From assembly GCA_051861205.1 (NCBI GenBank), contig JBHYDC010000021.1, positions 1 through 64,000 on the forward strand: a stretch of 64,000 nucleotides of DNA. Direction: 5' to 3'. Every line of letters begins with the position of its first letter. Within the stretch, counting starts at the first letter, position 1. This document shows positions 1 through 7,813 of this stretch, piece after piece. The notes below the pieces were generated by a model. That model did not search any database and had not been told where the DNA came from. It worked only from the letters and a program-made list of their open reading frames with translations. The stretch is from JBHYDC01 sp051861205. GTDB lineage: Bacteria > Pseudomonadota > Alphaproteobacteria > Rhizobiales > Pleomorphomonadaceae. Made by a program: the position numbers and the translations under genes.

Positions 1-2
1 GG

Positions 3-194
3 CATTCACTGCAAGTCTATGTGTGGCATGTGGTTTTGGTCTATCTGGTCAAGGCGTTCGACTACCATTACGGCCCGTTTTCCGAAGCTTCGAAAACGCT
101 GATCGCGGTGATGGCTGTCGCATCGCTTGCCGTTCCAGCGCTGTGGCGAGAGCGCAAGACCCTGACCGCCCCTGTGACGCGGGCGACGGGATGA
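3..194 (+). CDS. OpgC-like membrane protein, C-terminal end (partial)
   Basis: This is the last 63 codons of a gene that begins before the window. It opens with HSLQVYVWHVVLVYLV, a histidine followed by a hydrophobic segment, and a second hydrophobic stretch (TLIAVMAVASLAVPALW) precedes a short polar tail. The pattern matches the last membrane helices of OpgC-type acyltransferase-fold proteins, which succinylate periplasmic glucans or belong to a wider family of uncertain substrate. The frame is set by the third base of the window and ends in TGA. It converges with the minus-strand gene that ends at 206. The assignment rests on a short piece only. Confidence 0.55.
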   Translation, partial: HSLQVYVWHVVLVYLVKAFDYHYGPFSEASKTLIAVMAVASLAVPALWRERKTLTAPVTRATG

Positions 195-205
195 CGAGCA
201 GCCTT

Positions 206-1210
206 TCAGGCCGCCGTGTCGAGCAGGGTGCGCAAGGAGGGGTGGATGTCGGGGCTCTCTTCCCTGAGAAAGCTCAGTAGAACGCGCTCGTTGGCGTGAA
301 TCACACCGTCGCGGCCGATCCGATCGGCAAGCCATTTCACCTCATCCGCGTCGATGACTTCGGCCTGTGCGGTTTCGGCCTCCAAGGCGCGATTACGAAG
401 CGCTTGAGCGTTTTCGTCCGAATTGAAGCTCGACCAAGCGTTTTTCAGGCTTCTCGACAGCATGGTGGATACGAGGTCGCCGAAGATGTCGCCGATCCCG
501 CCCGCCGGGGCGTCGAGCCATGCTTCGCGGCGCAGGGCTTCTTCGCGGCGCTGGGGAACATAGCCACGCGCAGCCATCAGAAAACTGGCGATGGCTTTCA
601 CGAACAGGTCCGACCAAGCCGGATCGTTGTTGGCTTCCTTGGTCCGGTCGTTCAAATCGAACAGCACGTCCGCTTCCTCGCGCGACACGCCGATGGAAGC
701 GGCGTTGCCGGCGGCGAACAGAACGCGGCGGAGGATTTCAACGTCGTCGCGGGTGATGACACCCGCTTCCAGGCTGCGGCCCCTTGCAAGCGGGCCGGTG
801 CCCTCCACGACCGCGATCGAGACCTGACGGAGCGCGAAGGCGGAAAGGCTTGGCGGTGCGGCTGTCGCGCATTCCAGGCATCGCACGAGGAGTTCGAGCG
901 CGTTGGCGGTCGTCGGCACGCCGCCTTCCGAAATGGCTACTATCAGCCATTGCGCGTTTACTTCGGAGATGTGGCCCGAGGGCGGCTCCTGGCGGACGAT
1001 GAAGTCGGTCAGGGCTTCGAGGAAAAAAGCTTTCCACTCAGCACAGCCGTGATCGGCCACCCGGTCCAGCGCGAACAACCAACCGGCTGCCTGCCGGGAG
1101 ATCGCGCCGTCGCCATAGCAAATTGCGCGAAGGCCAAGCACGTCGGCAGGTCCGATCGACCGGCGGGAAGCAATCGCCGCGATTTCGGACGGCCAATTCG
1201 ACACAGTCAT
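206..1210 (-). CDS. Conserved hypothetical protein with internal repeats
   Basis: A soluble protein of about 334 residues with no signal peptide or membrane segment. I do not recognise a named family. Three stretches resemble each other: near residues 20-50 (DVLGLRAICYGDGAISRQAA), near 160-200 (DVEILRRVLFAAGNAASIGV, then REEADVLFDLND), and near 275-320 (DEVKWLADRIGRDGVIHANE). Each has an Asp-Val, an amphipathic helix, a glycine turn and an E/A-x-x-LF helix, which recalls TerB-like or EF-hand-like helical repeats without proving either. The start at 1210 is chosen because GGGGAAACGAG stands before the ATG; an upstream ATG at 1261 has no such signal. It is convergent with the OpgC-like gene. 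Confidence 0.7.
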   Translation of the reverse strand: MTVSNWPSEIAAIASRRSIGPADVLGLRAICYGDGAISRQAAGWLFALDRVADHGCAEWKAFFLEALTDFIVRQEPPSGHISEVNAQWLIVAISEGGVPTTANALELLVRCLECATAAPPSLSAFALRQVSIAVVEGTGPLARGRSLEAGVITRDDVEILRRVLFAAGNAASIGVSREEADVLFDLNDRTKEANNDPAWSDLFVKAIASFLMAARGYVPQRREEALRREAWLDAPAGGIGDIFGDLVSTMLSRSLKNAWSSFNSDENAQALRNRALEAETAQAEVIDADEVKWLADRIGRDGVIHANERVLLSFLREESPDIHPSLRTLLDTAA

Positions 1211-1335
1211 CGCACTCGTTTCCCCATTCAAGTGACGGGGATAGTGCGCGAAAACATGCAACTAGGGGCTTAAGAGAGACGGTAAACGAAGGGTTTTCCC
1301 ACGCCGCAGCTCTGACAAGAGCTTGGCCGCTTTTT

Positions 1336-1809
1336 TCAACGCCAGAGCGTGAGCCGGTTACCGTCGGCCAGCACGCCCTCGTAGACGCCCTGCCCCGCCG
1401 CCTCAAGCCGCACGACCGGGCGGCGGTCGAAATCGAACAGTTCGATCGTGCGCTCGCCGGGTTGCCAGACCGCAATGCGTGCCAATTCGACGGAGTTGCA
1501 CCGCCGCGTCTTGGCGGTGTACTCGCCGGCTGCGTTTTTCGAGCCGAGATCGACGGTGCAAACCCGGTCACCCGAGCGCGCCAACGTCCAGGGCCCGAAA
1601 AGCGCCTGCATCTGATCTTCGTCCGGCGCAGGCGTGGAGATGAAGGCCGAGCCGACGCCGGCCGAGATGCCGCCAAGCGAGCCACCCAAGCCGACCGAAG
1701 ACGTATCCACCGTGACGACGGCGTCGTCGCTTGCAACGGTCTGAGACGAGCTAGAGCATCCTGCCAAGACAAGAGCGAGCGGTGCGAACAGAACGGCGGC
1801 GCGGAACAT
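1336..1809 (-). CDS. Omp19/Inh-like outer-membrane lipoprotein
   Basis: A lipoprotein of 157 residues. The N-terminus MFRAAVLFAPLALVLAGCSSSSQ is a lipoprotein signal with the lipobox LAGC, so the mature protein should start at Cys17. The C-terminal half (FGPWTLARSGDRVCTVDLG to GVLADGNRLTLWR) fits the AprI/Inh protease-inhibitor fold: Trp in the first strand, two cysteines (RVC and RRC) placed to form a disulfide, and the closing G-x-x-L-x-L-x-R strand. The family includes Brucella Omp19 and the Inh inhibitors of secreted metalloproteases. A Ser/Gly-rich linker joins the lipid anchor to the domain. I infer an outer-membrane or periplasmic inhibitor-like role; the target is unknown. Confidence 0.78.
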   Translation of the reverse strand: MFRAAVLFAPLALVLAGCSSSSQTVASDDAVVTVDTSSVGLGGSLGGISAGVGSAFISTPAPDEDQMQALFGPWTLARSGDRVCTVDLGSKNAAGEYTAKTRRCNSVELARIAVWQPGERTIELFDFDRRPVVRLEAAGQGVYEGVLADGNRLTLWR

Positions 1810-2098
1810 GATGCATCCTCTCGACCGATCCCGAACAAACGGCGGGGCTGTTTCGCTCGGCCCGAATTCCAAACGGATCAGGCCCATGGGAGAGCTATGC
1901 GTTCCCGCGCCGTGACGCAAGCGCAACCGCCATTGTCGATAGAAATCCGAGCATCCAAGATGCCAAAGCACGGAGATGGGCGGTGCGCTCACGGTTAAGT
2001 GAGCGGCCCGGCCAGAACGGTACCTTGTTCCGGCCCTATCCATCGAACACCATCATCCTGGCTGGGCCTTCGGCCGGGCCGTGAAGAGAGGAACCCCT

Positions 2099-2542
2099 AT
2101 GAGATTTTCGATCGTTGCCGGCTTCTTCGGCCTTGCCTTGGCAGCCTCGCTGACAACCGTTGCCATTGCCGAAACTCCTCAGAACACCCGCGAAAAGCTG
2201 ATGGAAGAAATTGGCAAGCAGGCCAAGCTGCTTGGCCCCATGCTGCAGGGTAAGGTGCCATTTGACGCGGCGACGGCGAAGGCCGCGGCCGAACTCATGG
2301 CCAAGGACGCACGTGATTTCCCGAATCATTTCCCCGAGGGTTCCGATACCGGCGACACGGACTCACTGCCTGCGATCTGGGCCAACAAAGCCGACTTCGA
2401 AGCAAAGGCCGTCAAATTCGCCGACGACGCGGCCACAACCGCCGCTGCGACGGACCAGGGCGAGGAAGCCTTCAAGGTGGCCGCCGGCGCTATGTTCGGC
2501 AATTGCAAAGGCTGCCACGAAAAATACCGCAAGCCGGATTGA
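2099..2542 (+). CDS. Cytochrome c' (class II c-type cytochrome)
   Basis: A periplasmic haem protein of 147 residues. It begins with a Sec signal peptide (MRFSIVAGFFGLALAASLTTVAIA) and carries the haem attachment motif CKGCH a few residues before the C-terminus, the hallmark of class II cytochromes c, which form four-helix bundles. Family members bind NO or act in electron transfer. AGAGGA stands seven bases before the ATG at 2099 and decides this start over the upstream in-frame ATG at 2081. The gene is monocistronic and convergent with rarA; a strong hairpin lies between them. Confidence 0.9.
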   Translation: MRFSIVAGFFGLALAASLTTVAIAETPQNTREKLMEEIGKQAKLLGPMLQGKVPFDAATAKAAAELMAKDARDFPNHFPEGSDTGDTDSLPAIWANKADFEAKAVKFADDAATTAAATDQGEEAFKVAAGAMFGNCKGCHEKYRKPD

Positions 2543-2574
2543 TTCGGGCGACCAGCCGCTCTTCACGCTCACCA

Positions 2575-2597
2575 ACCTGCCGGGGGAACCGGCAGGT
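2575..2597. terminator. Hairpin between convergent genes
   Basis: ACCTGCCGG and CCGGCAGGT form a perfect nine-pair stem with a five-base loop, immediately downstream of the cytochrome c' gene and touching the stop codon of rarA. There is no U-tract on either side, so it may act as a bidirectional pause or an mRNA 3'-end stabiliser rather than a full intrinsic terminator. Confidence 0.6.
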
Positions 2598-2599
2598 GC

Positions 2600-3907
2600 T
2601 TAGCCGCCGCGCTCCCGGCGAAGCCGGGCCCAATACTCCAGCCGCTTTTTAAGATCGCGCTCGAACCCGCGTTCGACCGGCTGATAATACGACCGGCGAC
2701 CCATTTTTTCGGGGAAGTAGTTCTGTCCGGAAAAAGCATCCGGCTCATCGTGGTCGTAGCGGTAACCGGCGCCATAGCCCTCGCCCTTCATCAGCTTGGT
2801 CGGCGCATTTAAAATGTGCTTGGGAGGCGGCAGGGAGCCGTTTTCCTTGGCGTCGCGCATGGCGGCCTTATAGGCGGTGTAAAGCGCGTTGGACTTCGGC
2901 GCGGCGGCGACATAGACGACCGCTTGTGCAATGGCTAGTTCGCCCTCAGGCGAGCCCAGCATCTCGTAGGAGACTTTTGCCGCAACGCAGAGATTCAGCG
3001 CCTGTGGATCGGCCAGACCGATATCCTCCACGGCCATCCGAATAACGCGGCGGATGATGTAGAGCGGATCTTCGCCGGCATCCACCATGCGGCAGAAGTA
3101 ATAGAGCGCGGCGTCCGGGTCCGATCCGCGCACTGATTTATGCAGCGCGGAGATGAGGTTGTAATGCCCGTCCTGCGCCTTGTCGTAGACGGGCGCGCGG
3201 CGTTGCACGATATCTTGGAGCGTCTTCGCGTCGAAGATTTCGCCCTCCCCGGCCGCGCGCCAGACGTCTTCAGCCAGCGTCAACGCGGAGCGTCCGTCGC
3301 CGTCGGCCATGCGGATCAGCACAGCGCGAGCCTCATCGTCCAGCGGCAAGGGCTGGCCGGTGACCGTTTCAGCACGGGCAAGCAGCGCCTCGATCGAAGC
3401 TTCGTCGTGCGGCTTGAAGACGAGAACGTGAGCGCGAGAGAGCAGCGCGGCGTTGAGTTCAAAGGACGGGTTTTCCGTGGTCGCGCCCACGAGCGTGATG
3501 GTTCCATCTTCCATCACGGGCAGGAAGCCGTCCTGCTGGGCGCGGTTGAAGCGGTGGATTTCGTCCACGAAAAGCAGCGTGCCGCGCCCAAGCTGGCGCC
3601 GGGCACGGGCGGCTTCGAACATCTTTTTCAAATCCGCAACGCCTGAAAAGATCGCGGAAATCTGCTCGAAGGCAAGGTTGGTCTCGCGGGCGAGAAGGCG
3701 CGCGACGGTGGTCTTGCCGGTTCCGGGCGGGCCCCAAAGGATCAACGATCCGAGCGAACCGGATTTGAGCATGCGGGTGATCGTGCCCTGCGGCCCGACC
3801 AGATGATCCTGTCCCACAACGTCGGACAGCCTTTCCGGCCGCAACCGGTCGGCAAGCGGGCGCAGCTTCGCCGTTTCGTCGGGGGACGCGGCGAAGAGGT
3901 CGCTCAT
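2600..3907 (-). CDS. rarA: Replication-associated recombination protein A (RarA/MgsA)
   Basis: A full-length AAA+ ATPase of 435 residues that acts at stalled replication forks. Walker A is GPPGTGKTT near residue 60 and Walker B is LLFVDEIHRF near 112, followed by sensor 1 (VGATTENPSF). The C-terminal tetramerisation domain is present (HKSVRGSDPDAALYY, then LPPPKHILNAPTKLMK). Its start codon overlaps the stop of the upstream protease gene as ATGA (3904-3907), so the two are translationally coupled. A second, truncated rarA of different ancestry lies at 18.5 kb. N-terminal MSDLFA recalls the clamp- or SSB-interacting tails seen in the family. Confidence 0.96.
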   Translation of the reverse strand: MSDLFAASPDETAKLRPLADRLRPERLSDVVGQDHLVGPQGTITRMLKSGSLGSLILWGPPGTGKTTVARLLARETNLAFEQISAIFSGVADLKKMFEAARARRQLGRGTLLFVDEIHRFNRAQQDGFLPVMEDGTITLVGATTENPSFELNAALLSRAHVLVFKPHDEASIEALLARAETVTGQPLPLDDEARAVLIRMADGDGRSALTLAEDVWRAAGEGEIFDAKTLQDIVQRRAPVYDKAQDGHYNLISALHKSVRGSDPDAALYYFCRMVDAGEDPLYIIRRVIRMAVEDIGLADPQALNLCVAAKVSYEMLGSPEGELAIAQAVVYVAAAPKSNALYTAYKAAMRDAKENGSLPPPKHILNAPTKLMKGEGYGAGYRYDHDEPDAFSGQNYFPEKMGRRSYYQPVERGFERDLKKRLEYWARLRRERGG

Positions 3908-5328
3908 CGGAAGGCCATGCGCATGATCCGGCCGCCACGGTCGATGGTCATACGCCAGAACATCGGCTCCTCGCCGGCCGCTGCCTGCAACTTGGCGGTA
4001 TCGGTCATCTCCGCGCCATTGACGGCGAGCACGATATCGCCGCGCACAAGCCCGACCCCCGCGGCGGGCGAACTGCGGGCGACGTCGGTGATTACGACGC
4101 CGGTCTGGCCTCTGTAGGCGAGGCCGATGCTGGCCGCGACCGCCGGAGACAGGTTGGCGAAAGTCGCGCCCTGGAAGGGCGATGGCGTTTCGATGGTCAC
4201 CAGCTCGCGCGGGGTGGTCTCCGGCGGCGGCTCCAGCGCCACGGTCACGTTGAAGGCGCTGCCCGCCCGGTTGAGTGTCAGCTCAGCGGTATTGCCGACG
4301 CCTTTGGTCGCCAAGCGGTAGTTGAATACACGCGGATCGGACACCTCGATGCCATCCACCATCAGGACGAGATCGCCGACTTGAAGCCCCGCCTGAACGG
4401 CCGGTCCATCCGGCGCCAACGAGGTGACGAGCACGCCGGTGGGACGATCGAGACCCAGGGTTTCCGCGATATCGGAGGTGACGGGTTGCAGGTCGGCGCC
4501 GATCCAGGGCAACTCCACCGTGGAGCCGCCTTTGCGGGCGCTATCGATGACGACGCGTACCATGTTGGACGGGATGGCGAAGCCGATGCCGTTCGATCCG
4601 CCGCCCCGGCTGAAGATGGCCGTGTTGATGCCGACGAGATTGCCGCGCGTGTCGACCAGGGCGCCGCCGGAATTGCCGGGGTTGATGGCGGCGTCGGTTT
4701 GAATGAAGAACTGATAGTCCGAGATGCCGACTTGGCTGCGGGCGAGCGCCGACACGATGCCTTGCGTCACGGTCTGCCCCACGCCGAAGGGGTTGCCGAT
4801 TGCCAGCACGAGATCGCCGACTTGAAGCTCGTCGCTATCGGCGATGCCCAGCGCGGGAAGCTCGTCCCTCACGTTGCGCAGCTTTAAAACCGCGAGATCG
4901 AGTTGCTCGTCTTTCAACACGACGTCGGCCTCGAATTCGCGGCGATCCGTCAGCGCCACCTTCACCGCGTCGCCGTCTTCGACGACGTGGTTGTTGGTCA
5001 CGATCAGGCCGGAGGGGTCCACGATGACGCCGGAACCGAGCGACGCCTGCTGACGGTTCCGGTTTGGGGCGGGAAAGTCATTACCGAAGAACTGGCGGAA
5101 GAACGGGTCGTTCATCAACGGCGACTGCGACACCTGGACCCGCCGCGTCGAATAGACGTTCACGACCGCTGGGCCGGCGATTTTGGCGATCGGCGCGAAG
5201 GAGAGCTTCACCTCGGCATCGGAGCCTGGAACGACCCTCTGTTCGGCGGCGCCCGCAGGAAGGAGGGCTGCGGACAGGCTTAGGATAACGGCGAGGAGGG
5301 CGGCGGTGAAACACTGGCCTTTCGGCAT
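3904..5328 (-). CDS. DegP/DegQ-family periplasmic serine protease
   Basis: A 474-residue HtrA-type protease and chaperone. Order of parts: signal peptide (MPKGQCFTAALLAVILSLSAALLPAGAAE), trypsin-like domain with catalytic His in TNNHVV, Asp in DLAVLKL and Ser in NPGNSGGAL, then two PDZ domains (first around VLVTSLAPDGPAVQAGL, second around GVVITDVARSSPAAGVG). It degrades or refolds damaged envelope proteins. It overlaps rarA by four bases, an arrangement common in alphaproteobacteria. It belongs to the DegQ/MucD branch rather than to the stress-specific DegS branch, because two PDZ domains are present and there is no membrane anchor. Confidence 0.93.
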   Translation of the reverse strand: MPKGQCFTAALLAVILSLSAALLPAGAAEQRVVPGSDAEVKLSFAPIAKIAGPAVVNVYSTRRVQVSQSPLMNDPFFRQFFGNDFPAPNRNRQQASLGSGVIVDPSGLIVTNNHVVEDGDAVKVALTDRREFEADVVLKDEQLDLAVLKLRNVRDELPALGIADSDELQVGDLVLAIGNPFGVGQTVTQGIVSALARSQVGISDYQFFIQTDAAINPGNSGGALVDTRGNLVGINTAIFSRGGGSNGIGFAIPSNMVRVVIDSARKGGSTVELPWIGADLQPVTSDIAETLGLDRPTGVLVTSLAPDGPAVQAGLQVGDLVLMVDGIEVSDPRVFNYRLATKGVGNTAELTLNRAGSAFNVTVALEPPPETTPRELVTIETPSPFQGATFANLSPAVAASIGLAYRGQTGVVITDVARSSPAAGVGLVRGDIVLAVNGAEMTDTAKLQAAAGEEPMFWRMTIDRGGRIMRMAFR

Positions 5329-5424
5329 GAGACTCAGGCTCCGGATCGCTTCGAACTCGCCTCTATTTAGGCGCTGCGAGAGGATCGGGCAAAGGTCAAT
5401 CGGCGCACCAGCGGCAGCGACGGA

Positions 5425-5619
5425 TCAACTCGGCGTTCCGATAAGCGTGATCGTGCACCACAGAACGACGGCACCGCTTGAAAAGGACCACGCGAGCGCT
5501 TCGAGCTTGTCCTTATCCTGCCGAAAGGCTTGCGCATTGGGAAGAACGACCCGGACGGCAGCGGCTCCCAGTGCGGCGAGGACGAGCACGAGGAACAGAA
5601 ACGGCAGACTTTCAATCAT
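5425..5619 (-). CDS. Small two-helix membrane protein of unknown function
   Basis: Sixty-four residues with a hydrophobic helix at each end (IESLPFLFLVLVLAALGAAA and SGAVVLWCTITLIG) joined by a charged amphipathic stretch (FRQDKDKLEAL). I do not recognise the family. The ATG at 5619 is preferred since it opens directly on the hydrophobic segment; an in-frame start at 5646 would add nine residues. Neither has a strong ribosome site. The gene lies between the protease gene and gatB on the same strand, and the 280 bases before it hold a terminator-like hairpin and a complex RNA fold, so it may be the regulated gene of that leader. Confidence 0.55.
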   Translation of the reverse strand: MIESLPFLFLVLVLAALGAAAVRVVLPNAQAFRQDKDKLEALAWSFSSGAVVLWCTITLIGTPS

Positions 5620-5676
5620 GGAAGACCCGGGCGTCCGAAGCAGCAATGGTTAACGCCACAGGTCTAAACACAGGAA

Positions 5677-5723
5677 AGCCCGAGTTCAAGCCCCTTTGAA
5701 AATCAAGGGCTTAAGCTCGGGCT
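5677..5723 (-). terminator. Long-stem intrinsic terminator or attenuator
   Basis: On the minus strand AGCCCGAGCTTAAGCCC and GGGCTTGAACTCGGGCT form a 17-position stem with two mismatches and a 13-base A/T-rich loop, followed by TTTCCTGTGTTT. It lies downstream of gatB and 58 bases before the small membrane-protein gene. It can end gatB transcripts, or serve as the expression platform of the structured region just upstream. Confidence 0.65.
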
Positions 5724-5736
5724 GGGCCATTGGCCA

Positions 5737-5830
5737 AAGGATGCCCCTTCCGATGAACGGAGGGGCCGCCGTGTGGGGGAACACCTCGCGGGTGGGGGGC
5801 GATGAGCGAAGCATCCTTGTCCCACACGGC
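5737..5830 (-). ncRNA. Candidate structured RNA with pseudoknot topology
   Basis: Three stems can be read directly. GCCGTGTGGG (5768-5777) pairs perfectly with CCCACACGGC (5821-5830). AAGGATGC (5737-5744) pairs perfectly with GCATCCTT (5811-5818). GCCCCTTCCG (5743-5752) pairs with CGGAGGGGC (5758-5766) with one bulge. The first two stems interleave, so they would form a pseudoknot. The minus strand is favoured because the fold is followed there by a terminator hairpin and a gene. I do not match it to a known riboswitch or to 6S, SRP or tmRNA. It may be a leader, a gatB 3' element or an independent RNA. Confidence 0.4.
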
Positions 5831-5900
5831 ATGGATACAACGGGCAAACGCGCACCGAGTTCCGCGACGTATCAATCTTTTTTCTACGAACAGGGAATTT

Positions 5901-7382
5901 TCACTCGATTCCGAGTTTTTTCTTTACGAGGTCGTTCACGGCCTGCGGGTTGGCCTTGCCGCCCGTCGCCTTCATGACCTGACCGACGAACCAACCGGCC
6001 AGCGTGGGCTTGGCCCTTGCCTGCTCGGCCTTTTCAGGATTTGCGGCCACCACATCGTCAACGGCCTTTTCGATGGCGCCGGTATCGGTGACCTGCCGCA
6101 TGCCGCGGCTTTCAACGATTTCCTTAGGCTCGCCGCCCTCTTGCCAGACAATTTCGAAAAGATCCTTGGCGATCTTGCCGGAGATCGTACCGTCGCGAAC
6201 GAGATCCACGATGCCGCCAAGCTGCTCGGCGGAAACAGGGCTATCCTCGATGCCCCGGCCCTCTTTGTTGAGGCGGCCGAACAACTCGTTGATCATGAAG
6301 TTGGCGGCGGCCTTGCCATCCCGGCCGGCGGCGACGCGCTCGAAATAATCGGCCGAGGAGCGTTCCAGCGTCAGAACCATCGCGTCATAAGGCGTGACGC
6401 CATAGTCGCGGATGAAGCGGGCCTTCTTTTCGTCCGGCAGTTCGGGCAGTGCGGCCTTGAGACCAGCGACCCACGCCGGATCGAGTTCCAGCGGCAGGAG
6501 GTCCGGATCGGGGAAGTAGCGGTAGTCGTGCGCCTCTTCCTTTGAGCGCATCGAGCGGGTTTCGCCCTTGCCCGGATCGTAGAGGCGGGTTTCCTGATCG
6601 ATCTTGCCGCCATCTTCGATGATCGCGATCTGGCGGCGCGCTTCATATTCGATCGCCTGACCGGCAAAGCGCATCGAGTTCACGTTCTTGATTTCGCAGC
6701 GGGTTCCCAGCGGATCACCGGGGCGGCGGACCGACACGTTGATATCGGCGCGCATGGAGCCCTCCTCCATGTTGCCGTCGCAGGTGCCGAGGTAGCGCAG
6801 GATGGTGCGCAGCTTAGCGAGATAAGCCTTCGCCTCCTCCGACGAGCGCAGATCCGGCTTCGACACGATTTCCATCAGCGCCACGCCCGACCGGTTCAGG
6901 TCGACGAAGGACATGGTGGGGTGCTGGTCGTGGATAGACTTGCCGGCATCCTGCTCCAGATGCAGCCGCTCGACGCCGACCTCGATCGACGCACCGCCGT
7001 CGAGATCCACCGTGACGACGCCCTCGCCCACGATCGGCTGCTTATACTGGCTGATCTGATAGCCCTGCGGCAGATCGGGATAGAAGTAGTTCTTCCGGTC
7101 GAAAACCGAGACGTGGTTGATGACCGCGTTGAGCCCAAGCCCCGTGCGCACCGCCTGCGCCACGCACTCCTCGTTGATCACGGGCAGCATGCCGGGCATC
7201 GCCGCATCCACCAGCGACACATGGGTGTTCGGTGCCGCGCCATATTCCGCCGAGGCGCCGGAAAACAGCTTCGCCCGCGATGTGACCTGCGCATGAACCT
7301 CAAGCCCGATCACGACCTCCCAGTCGCCGGTGGCGCCCTTGATGAGCTTCTTGGGATCTGGCGTGCGGGCTGCGGCGGTCAT
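5901..7382 (-). CDS. gatB: Asp-tRNA(Asn)/Glu-tRNA(Gln) amidotransferase subunit B
   Basis: A 493-residue GatB, which phosphorylates misacylated Glu-tRNA(Gln) or Asp-tRNA(Asn) before GatA-supplied ammonia amidates it. The family signature around VVIGLEVHAQVTSRAKLFSG is near the N-terminus, LPQGYQISQYKQPI follows, and the C-terminal YqeY-like tail ends in LVKKKLGIE. The start at 7382 has GAGG upstream; an in-frame start at 7463 would give an atypical leader peptide. gatB is separated from gatCA (9.4-11.2 kb) by two unrelated genes, whereas the three are often adjacent in related genomes. Confidence 0.97.
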   Translation of the reverse strand: MTAAARTPDPKKLIKGATGDWEVVIGLEVHAQVTSRAKLFSGASAEYGAAPNTHVSLVDAAMPGMLPVINEECVAQAVRTGLGLNAVINHVSVFDRKNYFYPDLPQGYQISQYKQPIVGEGVVTVDLDGGASIEVGVERLHLEQDAGKSIHDQHPTMSFVDLNRSGVALMEIVSKPDLRSSEEAKAYLAKLRTILRYLGTCDGNMEEGSMRADINVSVRRPGDPLGTRCEIKNVNSMRFAGQAIEYEARRQIAIIEDGGKIDQETRLYDPGKGETRSMRSKEEAHDYRYFPDPDLLPLELDPAWVAGLKAALPELPDEKKARFIRDYGVTPYDAMVLTLERSSADYFERVAAGRDGKAAANFMINELFGRLNKEGRGIEDSPVSAEQLGGIVDLVRDGTISGKIAKDLFEIVWQEGGEPKEIVESRGMRQVTDTGAIEKAVDDVVAANPEKAEQARAKPTLAGWFVGQVMKATGGKANPQAVNDLVKKKLGIE

Positions 7383-7813
7383 GGAAGCCTCGGATCTTGG
7401 GGGCGGCGAAACAGGAGCGTTTGTCGGGAAAGCTGATTTCCCAAATGACACGAGCGCAGTCAACGCAGCTTATTGCCCGCCGGCATCAATCTTTGATGGA
7501 CGGACAAGAGCTTGCGGAGTTTTGGACGAGCCGCCCGGTGCGGTCAATCATTCCGCGCGAAAGCACGGGTGCCAACCGACTTTTGCGGCGAGTCAGCCCG
7601 CTTGTTTTCCCGGCTCGACGGCTCCAACGCATGCGACATGCAGCATTACTGATGTTGAAGAAATTACATATCGTTGTTGACATATTTTATAACCAACAAC
7701 AAAATTATATGCTCATCGCGCGTCTGCGGCGGCCTATGTGTCTGAATTTGTTACTTTTGGTTCTATCTCCCCAAGTTTTTCACGGACAATCATAGCGAAA
7801 ATTGTAAAATGTG
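7383..7813. other. Divergent intergenic region, AT-rich in its right half
   Basis: About 430 bases between divergent gatB and the GT29-like gene. The left 270 bases have the base composition of the surrounding genes but no convincing reading frame. The right part (about 7660-7810) is markedly A/T-rich and contains TTGACA at 7677-7682 with a plausible but weak -10 (CAAAAT) 17 bases on. It should hold the promoter of the plus-strand gene, and probably that of gatB near its left edge. Confidence 0.5.
7673..7700 (+). promoter_or_regulatory. Inverted repeat over a candidate promoter
   Basis: GTTGTTG (7673-7679) and CAACAAC (7694-7700) are perfect inverted repeats 14 bases apart. They enclose the spacer that follows the TTGACA at 7677-7682. 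A dyad over the spacer of a promoter is a typical repressor site, though a thermolabile hairpin in the transcript is also possible. It lies about 115 bases before the GT29-like gene. Confidence 0.35.

Noticed and set aside
5677..5830. 6S, SRP or RNase P RNA
   Set aside because: The fold lacks the 6S central bubble in one long stem, the SRP tetraloop domain and the RNase P core motifs. It is kept only as an unassigned structured RNA.
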